From Clostridiales bacterium (GTDB taxonomy: Bacteria; Bacillota; Clostridia; Lutisporales; Lutisporaceae): a stretch of DNA of 12,518 nt. Made by a program: the position numbers and the translations under genes. Positions 6,450 through 12,518 of this stretch are shown piece after piece; positions within the stretch are counted from its first letter, which is position 1; the number at the start of each line of letters is the position of its first letter. The DNA is taken from contig DUSG01000290.1 of the NCBI GenBank assembly GCA_012842725.1, positions 1 to 12,518 of the forward strand, given 5' to 3'. The notes under the pieces are model-generated. The model searched no databases. It was not told where the DNA came from and worked only from the letters and a program-made list of their open reading frames with translations.

Positions 6450-6476
6450 ACTACAAAGCTAGCATGGTTTTGTAGT
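6450..6476 (+). promoter_or_regulatory. Hairpin upstream of the spoVA operon
   Basis: ACTACAAA (6450-6457) pairs with TTTGTAGT (6469-6476); the loop contains the palindrome GCTAGC. A TATATTTTTT run follows, so it may be a second terminator or an operator. A weak sigma-G-like pair, GAATGA (6442-6447) and CATGGTT (6463-6469), overlaps it with 15 bases of spacing. No better spoVA promoter was found in 6420-6534. Confidence 0.35.
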
Positions 6477-6534
6477 TATATTTTTTATATTACTGTAAAA
6501 AATAAATTCGAGTGAAGGTTAGGAGGGTTTGAAT

Positions 6535-7011
6535 TTGAAAAGCAATAGCAACAACTCAAATATAGAAAAGCAAAAATATAAAGAATTTGCTCAGCAAAGA
6601 GAACCTAAAAGACCTGTTCTAAAAAACTGCATCAAAGCTTTTATAGTCGGCGGAAGCATTTGTGCTTTTGGTCAGATAATACAATATTTTTATATAAATT
6701 ATTTCGGTTATACGGAAAAAAATGCCGGAGATCCGACGGCAGCAACACTGATTATAATATCCATAATTCTTACCGGTTTAGGAGTATATGATGATATAGC
6801 CCAATGGGCCGGAGCGGGTACTGCAGTGCCTATAACAGGTTTTGCGAATACCATATCTTCTGCTGCCATAGAGCACAGAAGCGAAGGTTATGTATTAGGG
6901 GTTGGAGGAAACATGTTCAAGGTAGCGGGACCTGTTATAGTATTTGGAACCGTTTCTGCTTTTGCTGTAGCAATAGTCAAAATGCTTATCAACTACTTGG
7001 GAGGGATGTAA
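6535..7011 (+). CDS. spoVAC: Stage V sporulation protein AC (spore DPA channel subunit)
   Basis: A 158-residue membrane protein of the SpoVA complex in the spore inner membrane. The complex imports dipicolinic acid (DPA) into the forespore and releases it at germination; Bacillus SpoVAC acts as a mechanosensitive channel. A TTG start at 6535 is chosen because AGGAGGG (6521-6527) is 7 bases away; a TTG at 6529 would be only 1 base from it. The first about 30 residues are hydrophilic and Asn/Lys-rich. Hydrophobic segments follow at about 33-53, 68-86, 93-110 and 130-152. The family motif WAGAGTAVPITGF is at 91-103. It is the first gene of a three-gene operon, and its TAA abuts the spoVAD ATG. 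Confidence 0.94.
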   Translation: MKSNSNNSNIEKQKYKEFAQQREPKRPVLKNCIKAFIVGGSICAFGQIIQYFYINYFGYTEKNAGDPTAATLIIISIILTGLGVYDDIAQWAGAGTAVPITGFANTISSAAIEHRSEGYVLGVGGNMFKVAGPVIVFGTVSAFAVAIVKMLINYLGGM

Positions 7012-8019
7012 ATGGTTAAAGGCAGCCAAAGTTTTGTTTTTGAGTCACAGCCTGTTATTATTTCATCTGCTACAGTAGGCGGCCCTCTTGAAGCGGAAGG
7101 TCCTCTCAGTGGTGATATTGATATTTTACATGAAGACCCTTATATAGGGCAGGATAGCTTTGAAAAGGCAGAAAAACTAATGCTTGAGGAAGCCGCGATG
7201 AAAGCTCTTGAAAAGGCAGGTGTCAACAGGGATGAGGTAGGAGTGTTCATCAGCGGTGATTTAATAAACCAGATAATTTCAAGCAGTTTCGCTGCCAGAA
7301 CTATTGGTATACCTTATTTAGGCATATACGGAGCTTGCTCAAGTTCAATGGAAGGATTGATAATTGCAGCATCTTTGGTTGATGGACAAAAAGTAAGATA
7401 CGTACTTACAGGTGCTTCTAGCCACAATAATTCTGCAGAGAGACAGTATAGATATCCTAATGAATACGGAGCACAGAAACCCCCTACATCTCAATGGACC
7501 GTAACGGGAGCAGGAGTATGCCTTTTGGCTTCTGAGGGTCAAGGACCAAAGGTTACGGCTGCTACAATAGGAAGAATAGTTGACATGGGAATTACAGATC
7601 CTTTTAATATGGGTGCAGCTATGGCACCGGCTGCTGTTGATACCATAGAAACTCATTTCAAAGATCTTGGCAGAGGACCTGACTATTATGACTTAATAGT
7701 TACCGGAGATTTAGGTGCTGTAGGTCATAAAATTGCTCTTGACAAATTCAAGGAAAAAGGTATCAACATTAATGAGAATATTTTTAAGGATTGCGGCATG
7801 ATGATATATGACAGGGAAAAGCAACCTCAGGTATTTGCAGGCGCTAGCGGATGTGCAAGTTCAGCTGTCACAATATATGGTCATTTACTTAATGAAATGA
7901 GAAAAGGGAATATAAAAAGATTGTTGGCAGTTGCAACGGGTGCTCTTCATTCACCGTTATCATATCAGCAGAAGGAGAGCATACCAGGCATTGCACATGC
8001 GGTAGCAATTGAAATGTAA
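7012..8019 (+). CDS. spoVAD: Stage V sporulation protein AD (DPA-binding subunit)
   Basis: A 335-residue soluble member of the SpoVA complex with a thiolase-like fold, which binds DPA at the outer face of the spore inner membrane in Bacillus. The N-terminal GSQSFVFESQPVIISSATVGG (4-24) and SGDLINQ (81-87) are typical of the family. The thiolase nucleophile position is C109 in GIYGACSSSMEG, although SpoVAD is not known to catalyse a reaction. Length is normal. The start directly follows the spoVAC stop (TAAATG); the ribosome binding site GGGAGGG (6999-7005) lies inside spoVAC, so the two are translationally linked. AAGGAGG for spoVAE begins within the stop codon. Confidence 0.95.
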   Translation: MVKGSQSFVFESQPVIISSATVGGPLEAEGPLSGDIDILHEDPYIGQDSFEKAEKLMLEEAAMKALEKAGVNRDEVGVFISGDLINQIISSSFAARTIGIPYLGIYGACSSSMEGLIIAASLVDGQKVRYVLTGASSHNNSAERQYRYPNEYGAQKPPTSQWTVTGAGVCLLASEGQGPKVTAATIGRIVDMGITDPFNMGAAMAPAAVDTIETHFKDLGRGPDYYDLIVTGDLGAVGHKIALDKFKEKGININENIFKDCGMMIYDREKQPQVFAGASGCASSAVTIYGHLLNEMRKGNIKRLLAVATGALHSPLSYQQKESIPGIAHAVAIEM

Positions 8020-8031
8020 GGAGGTTCGGAA

Positions 8032-8385
8032 TTGGAAAAAATAATCTGGGCTTTCATAGTAGGAGGAACTATATGCGTTATAGGCCAAATAATGATGGAT
8101 GTTTTTAGACTGACTCCTGCCCATACTATGAGTACTCTGGTGGTGGTAGGAGCAATTTTAGGTGGTTTAGGGCTTTATGAGCCTCTTGTGAAGTTTGCAG
8201 GAGCCGGAGCTACAGTTCCCATATGCAGCTTTGGTAATTCTCTGCTAAAAGGTGCTTTGCAAGAATTGAGTGAACATGGAGCTATAGGAGTGTTAATAGG
8301 CATATTTAAACTTACCAGTGCAGGTATATCTTCAGCCATAATATTCGGATTTATAGCTTCTTTGATATTCAAGCCAAAAGGATAA
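8032..8385 (+). CDS. spoVAE: Stage V sporulation protein AE (SpoVAEb type)
   Basis: A 117-residue membrane protein, the third subunit of the SpoVA DPA channel. A TTG start lies 7 bases after AAGGAGG (8018-8024). Four hydrophobic segments are visible at about 3-22, 33-52, 55-75 and 85-112. It shares the FAGAGATVPICSF motif (55-67) with SpoVAC, reflecting the common SpoVAC/SpoVAE family. The C-terminus FKPKG is short and positive. The operon here has only AC, AD and AE, the clostridial core set, without the AA, AB, AEa and AF genes of Bacillus. No plus-strand U-tailed terminator follows; the 8400-8427 hairpin may still serve both strands. Confidence 0.93.
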   Translation: MEKIIWAFIVGGTICVIGQIMMDVFRLTPAHTMSTLVVVGAILGGLGLYEPLVKFAGAGATVPICSFGNSLLKGALQELSEHGAIGVLIGIFKLTSAGISSAIIFGFIASLIFKPKG

Positions 8386-8390
8386 AAGTT

Positions 8391-8427
8391 AGAATAAAAA
8401 TGGATTAAATCACAAGATTTAATCCAT
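8391..8427 (-). terminator. Terminator of apbE, overlapping its stop codon
   Basis: ATGGATTAAATC (8400-8411) pairs perfectly with GATTTAATCCAT (8416-8427) around a 4-base loop. The U-run lies on the minus strand (TTTTATTCT read from 8399 down), so it ends apbE transcription; the apbE stop codon at 8419-8421 is inside the stem. For convergent spoVAE it offers a hairpin without a U-tract. Confidence 0.75.
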
Positions 8428-9471
8428 TACCGTATATTCTTTATTTGTTAATATAAATGTGTTCCTAATTCCTGATGTAAGATATATTTTTTTGTCAGTT
8501 GTAACAAATATGGCTTCAGTGTCTTCAGTGTTTTCGATTAACTCTAATCCTTTTTCCAATCCCAGCAGAAAAGTTGAAGTAGATAAACCGTCTCCATCTA
8601 TTGATTTATCGGTAATTATTGAAACTGCCGCTAAACCGTTATCTGCCGGATATCCGGTTGCAGGATCCAGAATATGATGATATCTTTTACCATCGACCTC
8701 TAAATATCTTTCATATATACCGGAAGTAACAACGGTTTTATCTACCACTTCAACTATACCCAAATATTCGTTACGGGAATTGTAAGGATCTTGTATTCCT
8801 ATTTTCCATGGAGCTCCGTTTATATTGTTTCCTACAACAAGAATATTGCCACCCAGATTTATTATAGCGTGCTTTACACCATTTTTTCTGAGTATTGAGG
8901 CAACTTCATCAGCTGCGTAACCTTTGGCAATAGCTCCTAAATCCACCATCATGCCTTCCATCTCAAGTTTGGCAGTAAGGTTCCCTTTATTTAATGATAA
9001 TTTATTGTAATCCACAAGTTTTAATTTTTCTTTTAATACTTCATCGTCAGGAACAGCGGCATATTCAGTACCTATATTCCACAATTTAACTATAGGGCCG
9101 ATGGTGATGTCAAATTTACCATCGGTAAGTTTTGAATAATATAAACCTCTTTCAAGTACATGGAATGTATCTTCGCTTAACTCTACACTATTAGAACCAG
9201 ATGCCTCATTTAAATGAGTAATTTGACTTGGTTCTTCGGCGTTAATGCTCATTTTGTTTTCAATATCTCTTATTCTTAAAAACGCTTCATCAATAATTTT
9301 TTCGTTTTGGCTGTCATACAAACTTATTGTTATATAAGTTCCCAACATATAATTGGATTTTGACAATGGGGTCTTAGGAGCAGTTTCATTATTAGTGCAA
9401 CCAATTAGTACGAAACTCAACAGACAGAGTGTTAATAATAATATAATGAATTTTTTGTTTTTTATGTTCAT
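8419..9471 (-). CDS. apbE: FAD:protein FMN transferase, lipoprotein (ApbE/FmnB type)
   Basis: A 350-residue exported enzyme that transfers FMN from FAD to a threonine or serine of extracytoplasmic redox proteins. A lipoprotein signal peptide is clear: MNIKNKK, a hydrophobic core, and lipobox LIGC with C25 as the lipidated residue. Family motifs are DLGAIAKGYAAD (177-188), INLGGN (205-210), HHILDPATGYP (265-275), and DGDGLSTSTFLLG (292-304), which supplies the Mg-binding Asp/Thr region. Length is normal. The ATG follows GGAGG with 7 bases of spacing. It is divergent from ndh2 and lies next to eetA- and eetB-like genes, which matches FmnB of the Listeria extracellular electron transfer locus. 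No complete FMN_bind substrate is in the window; it may lie beyond 12518, or the target may be Rnf or Nqr subunits elsewhere. Confidence 0.93.
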   Translation of the reverse strand: MNIKNKKFIILLLTLCLLSFVLIGCTNNETAPKTPLSKSNYMLGTYITISLYDSQNEKIIDEAFLRIRDIENKMSINAEEPSQITHLNEASGSNSVELSEDTFHVLERGLYYSKLTDGKFDITIGPIVKLWNIGTEYAAVPDDEVLKEKLKLVDYNKLSLNKGNLTAKLEMEGMMVDLGAIAKGYAADEVASILRKNGVKHAIINLGGNILVVGNNINGAPWKIGIQDPYNSRNEYLGIVEVVDKTVVTSGIYERYLEVDGKRYHHILDPATGYPADNGLAAVSIITDKSIDGDGLSTSTFLLGLEKGLELIENTEDTEAIFVTTDKKIYLTSGIRNTFILTNKEYTVMD

Positions 9472-9506
9472 GATCTAACCTCCGAAAGCAAAATAAAAAG
9501 ATTTTT

Positions 9507-9532
9507 TCACAATATAGATTTTATCACAATAT
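9507..9532. repeat. Two 9-base direct repeats upstream of apbE
   Basis: TCACAATAT occurs at 9507-9515 and 9524-9532, a period of 17 bases. On the minus strand the half-site reads TTGTGA, like half of a Rex redox-repressor site, but the copies are direct rather than inverted. They lie at and just after the likely apbE transcription start. Confidence 0.45.
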
Positions 9533-9535
9533 TAA

Positions 9536-9564
9536 ATTATATAATAGAATTAAAATGATGAAAA
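9536..9564 (-). promoter_or_regulatory. Possible promoter of apbE
   Basis: On the minus strand TATAAT (9536-9541) lies 17 bases after a weak -35, TTTTCA (9559-9564). The start of transcription would be near 9529, giving a leader of about 55 bases that overlaps the direct repeats. Confidence 0.4.
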
Positions 9565-9632
9565 TGCATATTATTTGATTACGTATTAATAAAATTAGGT
9601 AATATAATATTTTTTTGAGAATAAAATATACA

Positions 9633-9661
9633 TTGAAATATGACAAAAATAATTATATACT
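9633..9661 (+). promoter_or_regulatory. Sigma-A-type promoter of ndh2
   Basis: TTGAAA (9633-9638) and TATACT (9656-9661) are separated by the ideal 17 bases. Transcription would start near 9668, about 230 bases before the ndh2 ATG. Confidence 0.6.
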
Positions 9662-9667
9662 ATATAA

Positions 9668-9899
9668 AGAAAAATGTGACTTGGCTATTCGTTTGATATA
9701 TTTCAAACGTTATGAGCCATAGATATATAACAGAATGAGACTAAAGCCCTATGCTGCCTTAATTCTGCATAAGGTTGGAGTTAAAAATATTTGATTTGTC
9801 TGGCAATTATATGTTAGGTAATATAGCATCATAGAATATTTGTTATTGCATTAGGGCTTATTGTCTTTCTGTTGGTAAATATATCATAGGAGGGGTATA
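9668..9899 (+). promoter_or_regulatory. Long structured 5' leader of ndh2
   Basis: The 428-base gap between apbE and ndh2 holds no gene; most of it is this leader. Hairpin 1 is CGTTTGA-TATATT-TCAAACG (9690-9709), extended by TGGCT (9682-9686) with AGCCA (9715-9719). A long-range helix joins AAGCCCTA (9744-9751) to TAGGGCTT (9852-9859), backed by AGAC (9738-9741) with GTCT (9863-9866). It encloses about 100 bases, in which TATGC (9750-9754) with GCATA (9767-9771) competes with CCTTA (9757-9761) with TAAGG (9770-9774). This looks like a regulatory RNA, but it matches no riboswitch consensus I know. AGGAGGGG (9888-9895) is the ndh2 ribosome binding site. Confidence 0.4.
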
Positions 9900-11702
9900 A
9901 TGGAAGGAAAGACAAAGATTGTCATTTTAGGTGCTGGTTATGCAGGAGTTGAAGCAGCTAAGGTTTTAAACAAAAGGTTTAAAAATGATGACAGTGTGCA
10001 GATTACTTTGATTGATCGTAATCCATACCACACTTTATTGACAGAACTTCATGAAATTGCTGGACACAGAACACATAAGGAAAGTGTTATGGTAGATCTA
10101 TATCAGGTTTTCAAAGCTACAAAGGTAGAATTGGTTACAGATGAAATAATAAAGGTGGATCAGGAAAAACAGCTTCTTATATCTGAAAGAGCAAGCTACG
10201 AATATGATTACCTGATACTTGGTGTAGGAAGCGAACCTGCATTCTTTGGTGTTCCGGGTGTACAAGAATATGGATTCACAATATGGTCTCTTAAGGATGC
10301 TCTAAAAATAAGACATCATATAGAAGGAGTATTTAGAAAAGCAAGAGAAGAAAAGGATCCAGAAGAGAGAAAGAGACTGCTTACAATTATAGTTGCAGGA
10401 TCTGGATTTACCGGTGTAGAAGTTGTTGGAGAGCTTATGGAGTGGAAGAAGCTTCTATGTGCTCAGCATGATATTCCTGAGTCAGAAGTTTCTCTGTACA
10501 ACATCGAGGCTATGCCCAATATACTTCCGATATTAAAGCCTAATCTCCAGGAAAAAGCAAAAAGATTCATGGAGAAAAACGGCGTAAAAGTAATGACAGG
10601 TTCTCCAATTGTAAAAGCTACTGAAGATAGCATGGAGCTGAAAGACGGCACTCAGATAAAAACAGCAACTCTTATCTGGACATGCGGTGTTCAGGGTAAT
10701 TCATTCAACATGCAGACCGGTTTCACCGAAGGTAAGAGAAACAGGGTGCAGGTAAATGATTATCTCCAGACAGTAGATAAAGAAAACATATATGCCGTTG
10801 GAGATAATGCTTATTATGAAATAAATGGCAAACCAATTCCTCAGATTGTAGAAACTGCTATACAGTCAGGTGCATGCGCGGCAAAGAATATAATTGCTGA
10901 TATAGAAAAGAAGGAAAAACAGAAATTTGAACTGAAAACTCACGGCTTTATGGTTTCTGTGGGAAGCCATTACTGCGTAGCAGAGTTGATGGGTGTTCAG
11001 TTAAGCGGTTTCTTTGCCATGATGATGAAGCATTTGGTTAACATGCACTATCTGTGGGGTGTAGGTGGATTAAGATTAGTTTGGAACTATCTGAGACATG
11101 AGTTCTTCCATATGGAAGATAGAAGGTCCTTTGTTGGCGGGCATTTATCCTTCAGAACTCAGACATTATGGTTAATACCTTTGAGAATATATGTAGGAAT
11201 ACTATGGCTTTTAGAGGGTATCAAGAAGGTTAACGAAGGATGGTTGGAGCCAGGCAATATTAAGATAGTGCAGGTAGCAGGCGGATCAGGAGCCAGCCAG
11301 TTGGCTGATGCTGCTTCAAGTGCTACTCCTGCTGCAGCAGCCGGACCTACACCGATATTATCGGCACCTCCTGCAATTTATCAGTGGTTTATGGATACCG
11401 TAGTAGCACCAAATGCTATGTTCTTCCAGACAACTGTAGTAATTATGGAAATTTTGATTGGATTGGCATTAATAGCAGGATTGTTTACTTTCCTTGCATC
11501 TGCTGCATCTATAGGTCTGGCAGCCAACTTCATTCTGTCTGCAATGGCTGGATATGATATTCTCTGGTATATCTTTGCTGCAATTGTTCTCATGGGAGGA
11601 GCAGGCAGATCCTTTGGATTGGATCACTATGTGATACCATGGATTAAAAAATGGTGGGCAAATACTAAGTTTGCACGAGAGCATCACTTATATTTTGACT
11701 AA
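9900..11702 (+). CDS. ndh2: Type II NADH dehydrogenase with C-terminal membrane domain (EET type)
   Basis: A 600-residue flavoprotein expected to oxidise NADH and reduce a membrane quinone without pumping protons. The FAD-binding motif is LGAGYAGVEA (10-19), the NADH-binding motif AGSGFTGVEVVGE (166-178), and IYAVGDNAYY (297-306) is the second FAD contact. Residues after about 420 are not part of ordinary NDH-2: a hydrophobic segment at 422-441, a polar Ala/Gly/Ser/Pro-rich loop at about 455-492, then segments at about 508-530, 533-550 and 553-570, resembling DoxX-type membrane domains. This fused form is the Ndh2 of the Listeria extracellular electron transfer locus. Nearby apbE, eetA-like and eetB-like genes agree. 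The loop holds two sequences like ApbE target sites (AGGSGAS, DAASSAT). It has its own promoter, long leader and terminator. Confidence 0.88.
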   Translation: MEGKTKIVILGAGYAGVEAAKVLNKRFKNDDSVQITLIDRNPYHTLLTELHEIAGHRTHKESVMVDLYQVFKATKVELVTDEIIKVDQEKQLLISERASYEYDYLILGVGSEPAFFGVPGVQEYGFTIWSLKDALKIRHHIEGVFRKAREEKDPEERKRLLTIIVAGSGFTGVEVVGELMEWKKLLCAQHDIPESEVSLYNIEAMPNILPILKPNLQEKAKRFMEKNGVKVMTGSPIVKATEDSMELKDGTQIKTATLIWTCGVQGNSFNMQTGFTEGKRNRVQVNDYLQTVDKENIYAVGDNAYYEINGKPIPQIVETAIQSGACAAKNIIADIEKKEKQKFELKTHGFMVSVGSHYCVAELMGVQLSGFFAMMMKHLVNMHYLWGVGGLRLVWNYLRHEFFHMEDRRSFVGGHLSFRTQTLWLIPLRIYVGILWLLEGIKKVNEGWLEPGNIKIVQVAGGSGASQLADAASSATPAAAAGPTPILSAPPAIYQWFMDTVVAPNAMFFQTTVVIMEILIGLALIAGLFTFLASAASIGLAANFILSAMAGYDILWYIFAAIVLMGGAGRSFGLDHYVIPWIKKWWANTKFAREHHLYFD

Positions 11703-11707
11703 AAAAG

Positions 11708-11745
11708 AAAATCCCGTTACCTTTTAAATGGGTAACGGGATTTTT
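11708..11745 (+). terminator. Strong terminator between ndh2 and the NusG-II gene
   Basis: AAAATCCCGTTACC (11708-11721) pairs perfectly with GGTAACGGGATTTT (11731-11744) around a 9-base loop, with the T-run at 11741-11745. The mirrored A-run would also support minus-strand use. Confidence 0.93.
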
Positions 11746-11754
11746 GAGAAATTG

Positions 11755-11783
11755 TTGAAATATGATTCGCATTAAAATAAAAT
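11755..11783 (+). promoter_or_regulatory. Sigma-A-type promoter of the eetA-eetB genes
   Basis: TTGAAA (11755-11760) and TAAAAT (11778-11783) with 17-base spacing lie just after the ndh2 terminator, giving the downstream pair its own transcript with a leader of about 30 bases. Confidence 0.55.
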
Positions 11784-11819
11784 GTAATAGAAATAATTTT
11801 TAGGAGAGACATTGGGTCG

Positions 11820-12212
11820 GTGATTGTTTTGAAATTAAAAAAAGGTGATATACTGCTGCTACTAATAGTTTTAATAGCAGGCATATCATATTTCGGACTT
11901 AAATTTCTGTATAAGGACACGGCAGAAAAAACAGCTGTAATCTCTGTTAATGGGAAAGAATATGATAGGATTAATTTGGACAAGTTGGAAGATGAAAAAA
12001 CTATTCATATAGATTTGGGTAATGGCAAATATATTGATATAGTGGCAAATGATGAAGGTGTTCATGTTTCCGATGTGGTTTGCCCTGACAGAATATGCGT
12101 AAAAACCGGTATAATAGACAGAGTGGGAGAGAGTATTGTTTGTTTACCCAATAGAGTCCAAATTTTCATTGAAGGAAATGAGATACCCGAAGTGGACATT
12201 GTTTCTCAATAG
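11820..12212 (+). CDS. Membrane-anchored NusG domain II protein (EetA-like)
   Basis: A 130-residue protein with one N-terminal membrane segment (about residues 11-29) and an outside domain of the NusG domain II type. It is not the transcription factor NusG. The family signature is VVCPDRICVKTG followed by GESIVCLPNRVQIFIEG; three cysteines are conserved (CPDRIC and VCLP). The GTG start at 11820 is 11 bases from AGGAGAG (11802-11808), which is long; an in-frame TTG at 11829 is an alternative, and both keep the anchor. Such proteins occur next to Gx-type membrane proteins, and in Listeria the pair is linked to extracellular electron transfer as EetA/EetB. The molecular role is not known. It likely forms an operon with the next gene, 12 bases downstream. 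Confidence 0.8.
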   Translation: MIVLKLKKGDILLLLIVLIAGISYFGLKFLYKDTAEKTAVISVNGKEYDRINLDKLEDEKTIHIDLGNGKYIDIVANDEGVHVSDVVCPDRICVKTGIIDRVGESIVCLPNRVQIFIEGNEIPEVDIVSQ

Positions 12213-12224
12213 GATGTGTTGTAA

Positions 12225-12518
12225 TTGACTAGAGTAAGAAAAATGGTTTTATTAAGCATATTGATATCTCAGGCATTGGTTCTACACGTAATTGAAAGAG
12301 CCATACCTGTTCCTGTACCTGTTCCTGGTGTCAAATTAGGTCTTGCTAACATCATAAGCCTCATTACCATTATTTTGTTTGGCTATAAAGAGGCTGTTGT
12401 TGTCGTGACTATAAGAACATTGCTCGGTTCTTTGTTCGGTGGAGGGCTTTCCAGTTTTATGTACAGTTTGGCCGGAGGATTGTTAAGTACTTCGGTAATG
12501 GCTCTTATGTATTTGAAG
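12225..12518 (+). CDS. Gx-type membrane protein, EetB-like (3' end beyond window)
   Basis: The first 98 residues are present and the frame is open to the last base. A TTG start lies 8 bases after AGGATG, which begins within the stop codon of the previous gene. The motif IPVPVPVPGVKLGLANIIS (27-45) identifies the Gx family, often annotated as heptaprenyl diphosphate synthase component I but more likely a membrane transporter or electron-transfer partner. Hydrophobic segments are at about 8-25, 36-53, 55-72 and 76-96. In Listeria the homologue is EetB, followed by a polyprenyl diphosphate synthase (DmkB); the same gene would be expected just beyond this window. The (CCTGTW) hexamer repeat in the Pro-Val run is a minor oddity. 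Confidence 0.82.
   Translation, partial: MTRVRKMVLLSILISQALVLHVIERAIPVPVPVPGVKLGLANIISLITIILFGYKEAVVVVTIRTLLGSLFGGGLSSFMYSLAGGLLSTSVMALMYLK

Noticed and set aside
7345..7656. Minus-strand open frame opposite spoVAD
   Set aside because: Composition is that of a reversed coding strand, and SpoVAD on the other strand is certain.
7012..8019. Thiolase or ketoacyl synthase activity for SpoVAD
   Set aside because: The fold and C109 position are thiolase-like, but the family is a DPA-binding spore protein with no known catalysis.
9841..9870. Rex-type operator (TTGTTAA-N4-TTAACAA) near TTTGTTATTGC upstream of ndh2
   Set aside because: No matching second half-site.
9668..9899. FMN (RFN), cobalamin, c-di-GMP or lysine riboswitch in the ndh2 leader
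   Set aside because: I looked for their conserved cores by eye and found none, so the leader is reported only as structured and unclassified.
11820..12212. Transcription factor NusG
   Set aside because: It has a membrane anchor and lacks the N-terminal NGN domain; only the domain II-like part is present.
12225..12518. Heptaprenyl diphosphate synthase subunit I as a true enzyme
   Set aside because: The common database name does not fit: the fragment is a multi-span membrane protein with no prenyltransferase motif, so a Gx/EetB-type call is safer.

Overview
The window looks like the chromosome of an AT-rich, low-GC, anaerobic, endospore-forming Firmicute (Clostridia or Tissierellia). The evidence is a spoVAC-spoVAD-spoVAE operon, a spore photoproduct lyase, strong AGGAGG-type ribosome binding sites, frequent TTG starts and U-tailed terminators. 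No rRNA, tRNA, CRISPR array or transposase gene is visible. The species cannot be named from the sequence.

Left part (1-3962): a lipoate-protein ligase (minus strand) diverges from an MFS exporter of the fosmidomycin-resistance type. Next come a small Pro/Gly/Phe-rich protein of unknown function and a DegV-family fatty-acid-binding protein. A GC-rich palindrome resembling a dispersed clostridial repeat sits directly in front of degV.

Middle part (3974-8385): splB has the Cys arrangement of the Clostridium acetobutylicum enzyme rather than that of Bacillus. A short class I mannose-6-phosphate isomerase follows; its ribosome binding site lies inside a terminator-like hairpin with a possible competing hairpin. 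Then come a 53-codon gene of unknown function and the spoVAC-AD-AE operon, which moves dipicolinic acid into the forespore and out at germination. splB and spoVA act late in sporulation or at germination, and a sigma-G-like promoter can be proposed for splB.

Right part (8419-12518): a lipoprotein ApbE flavin transferase (minus strand) diverges, across a 428-base intergenic region, from a 600-residue type II NADH dehydrogenase fused to a membrane domain. After a terminator and a new promoter come a membrane-anchored NusG-domain-II protein and the start of a Gx-type membrane protein, which is cut by the window end. This set matches the flavin-based extracellular electron transfer locus known from Listeria (ndh2, eetA, eetB, fmnB). 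In that model NADH is oxidised at the membrane, electrons pass through a (demethyl)menaquinone-type quinone, and flavinylated or free-flavin carriers take them outside. The most unusual points are two degenerate flavinylation-like motifs in a probable outside loop of Ndh2, the long structured ndh2 leader, and the manA leader switch.
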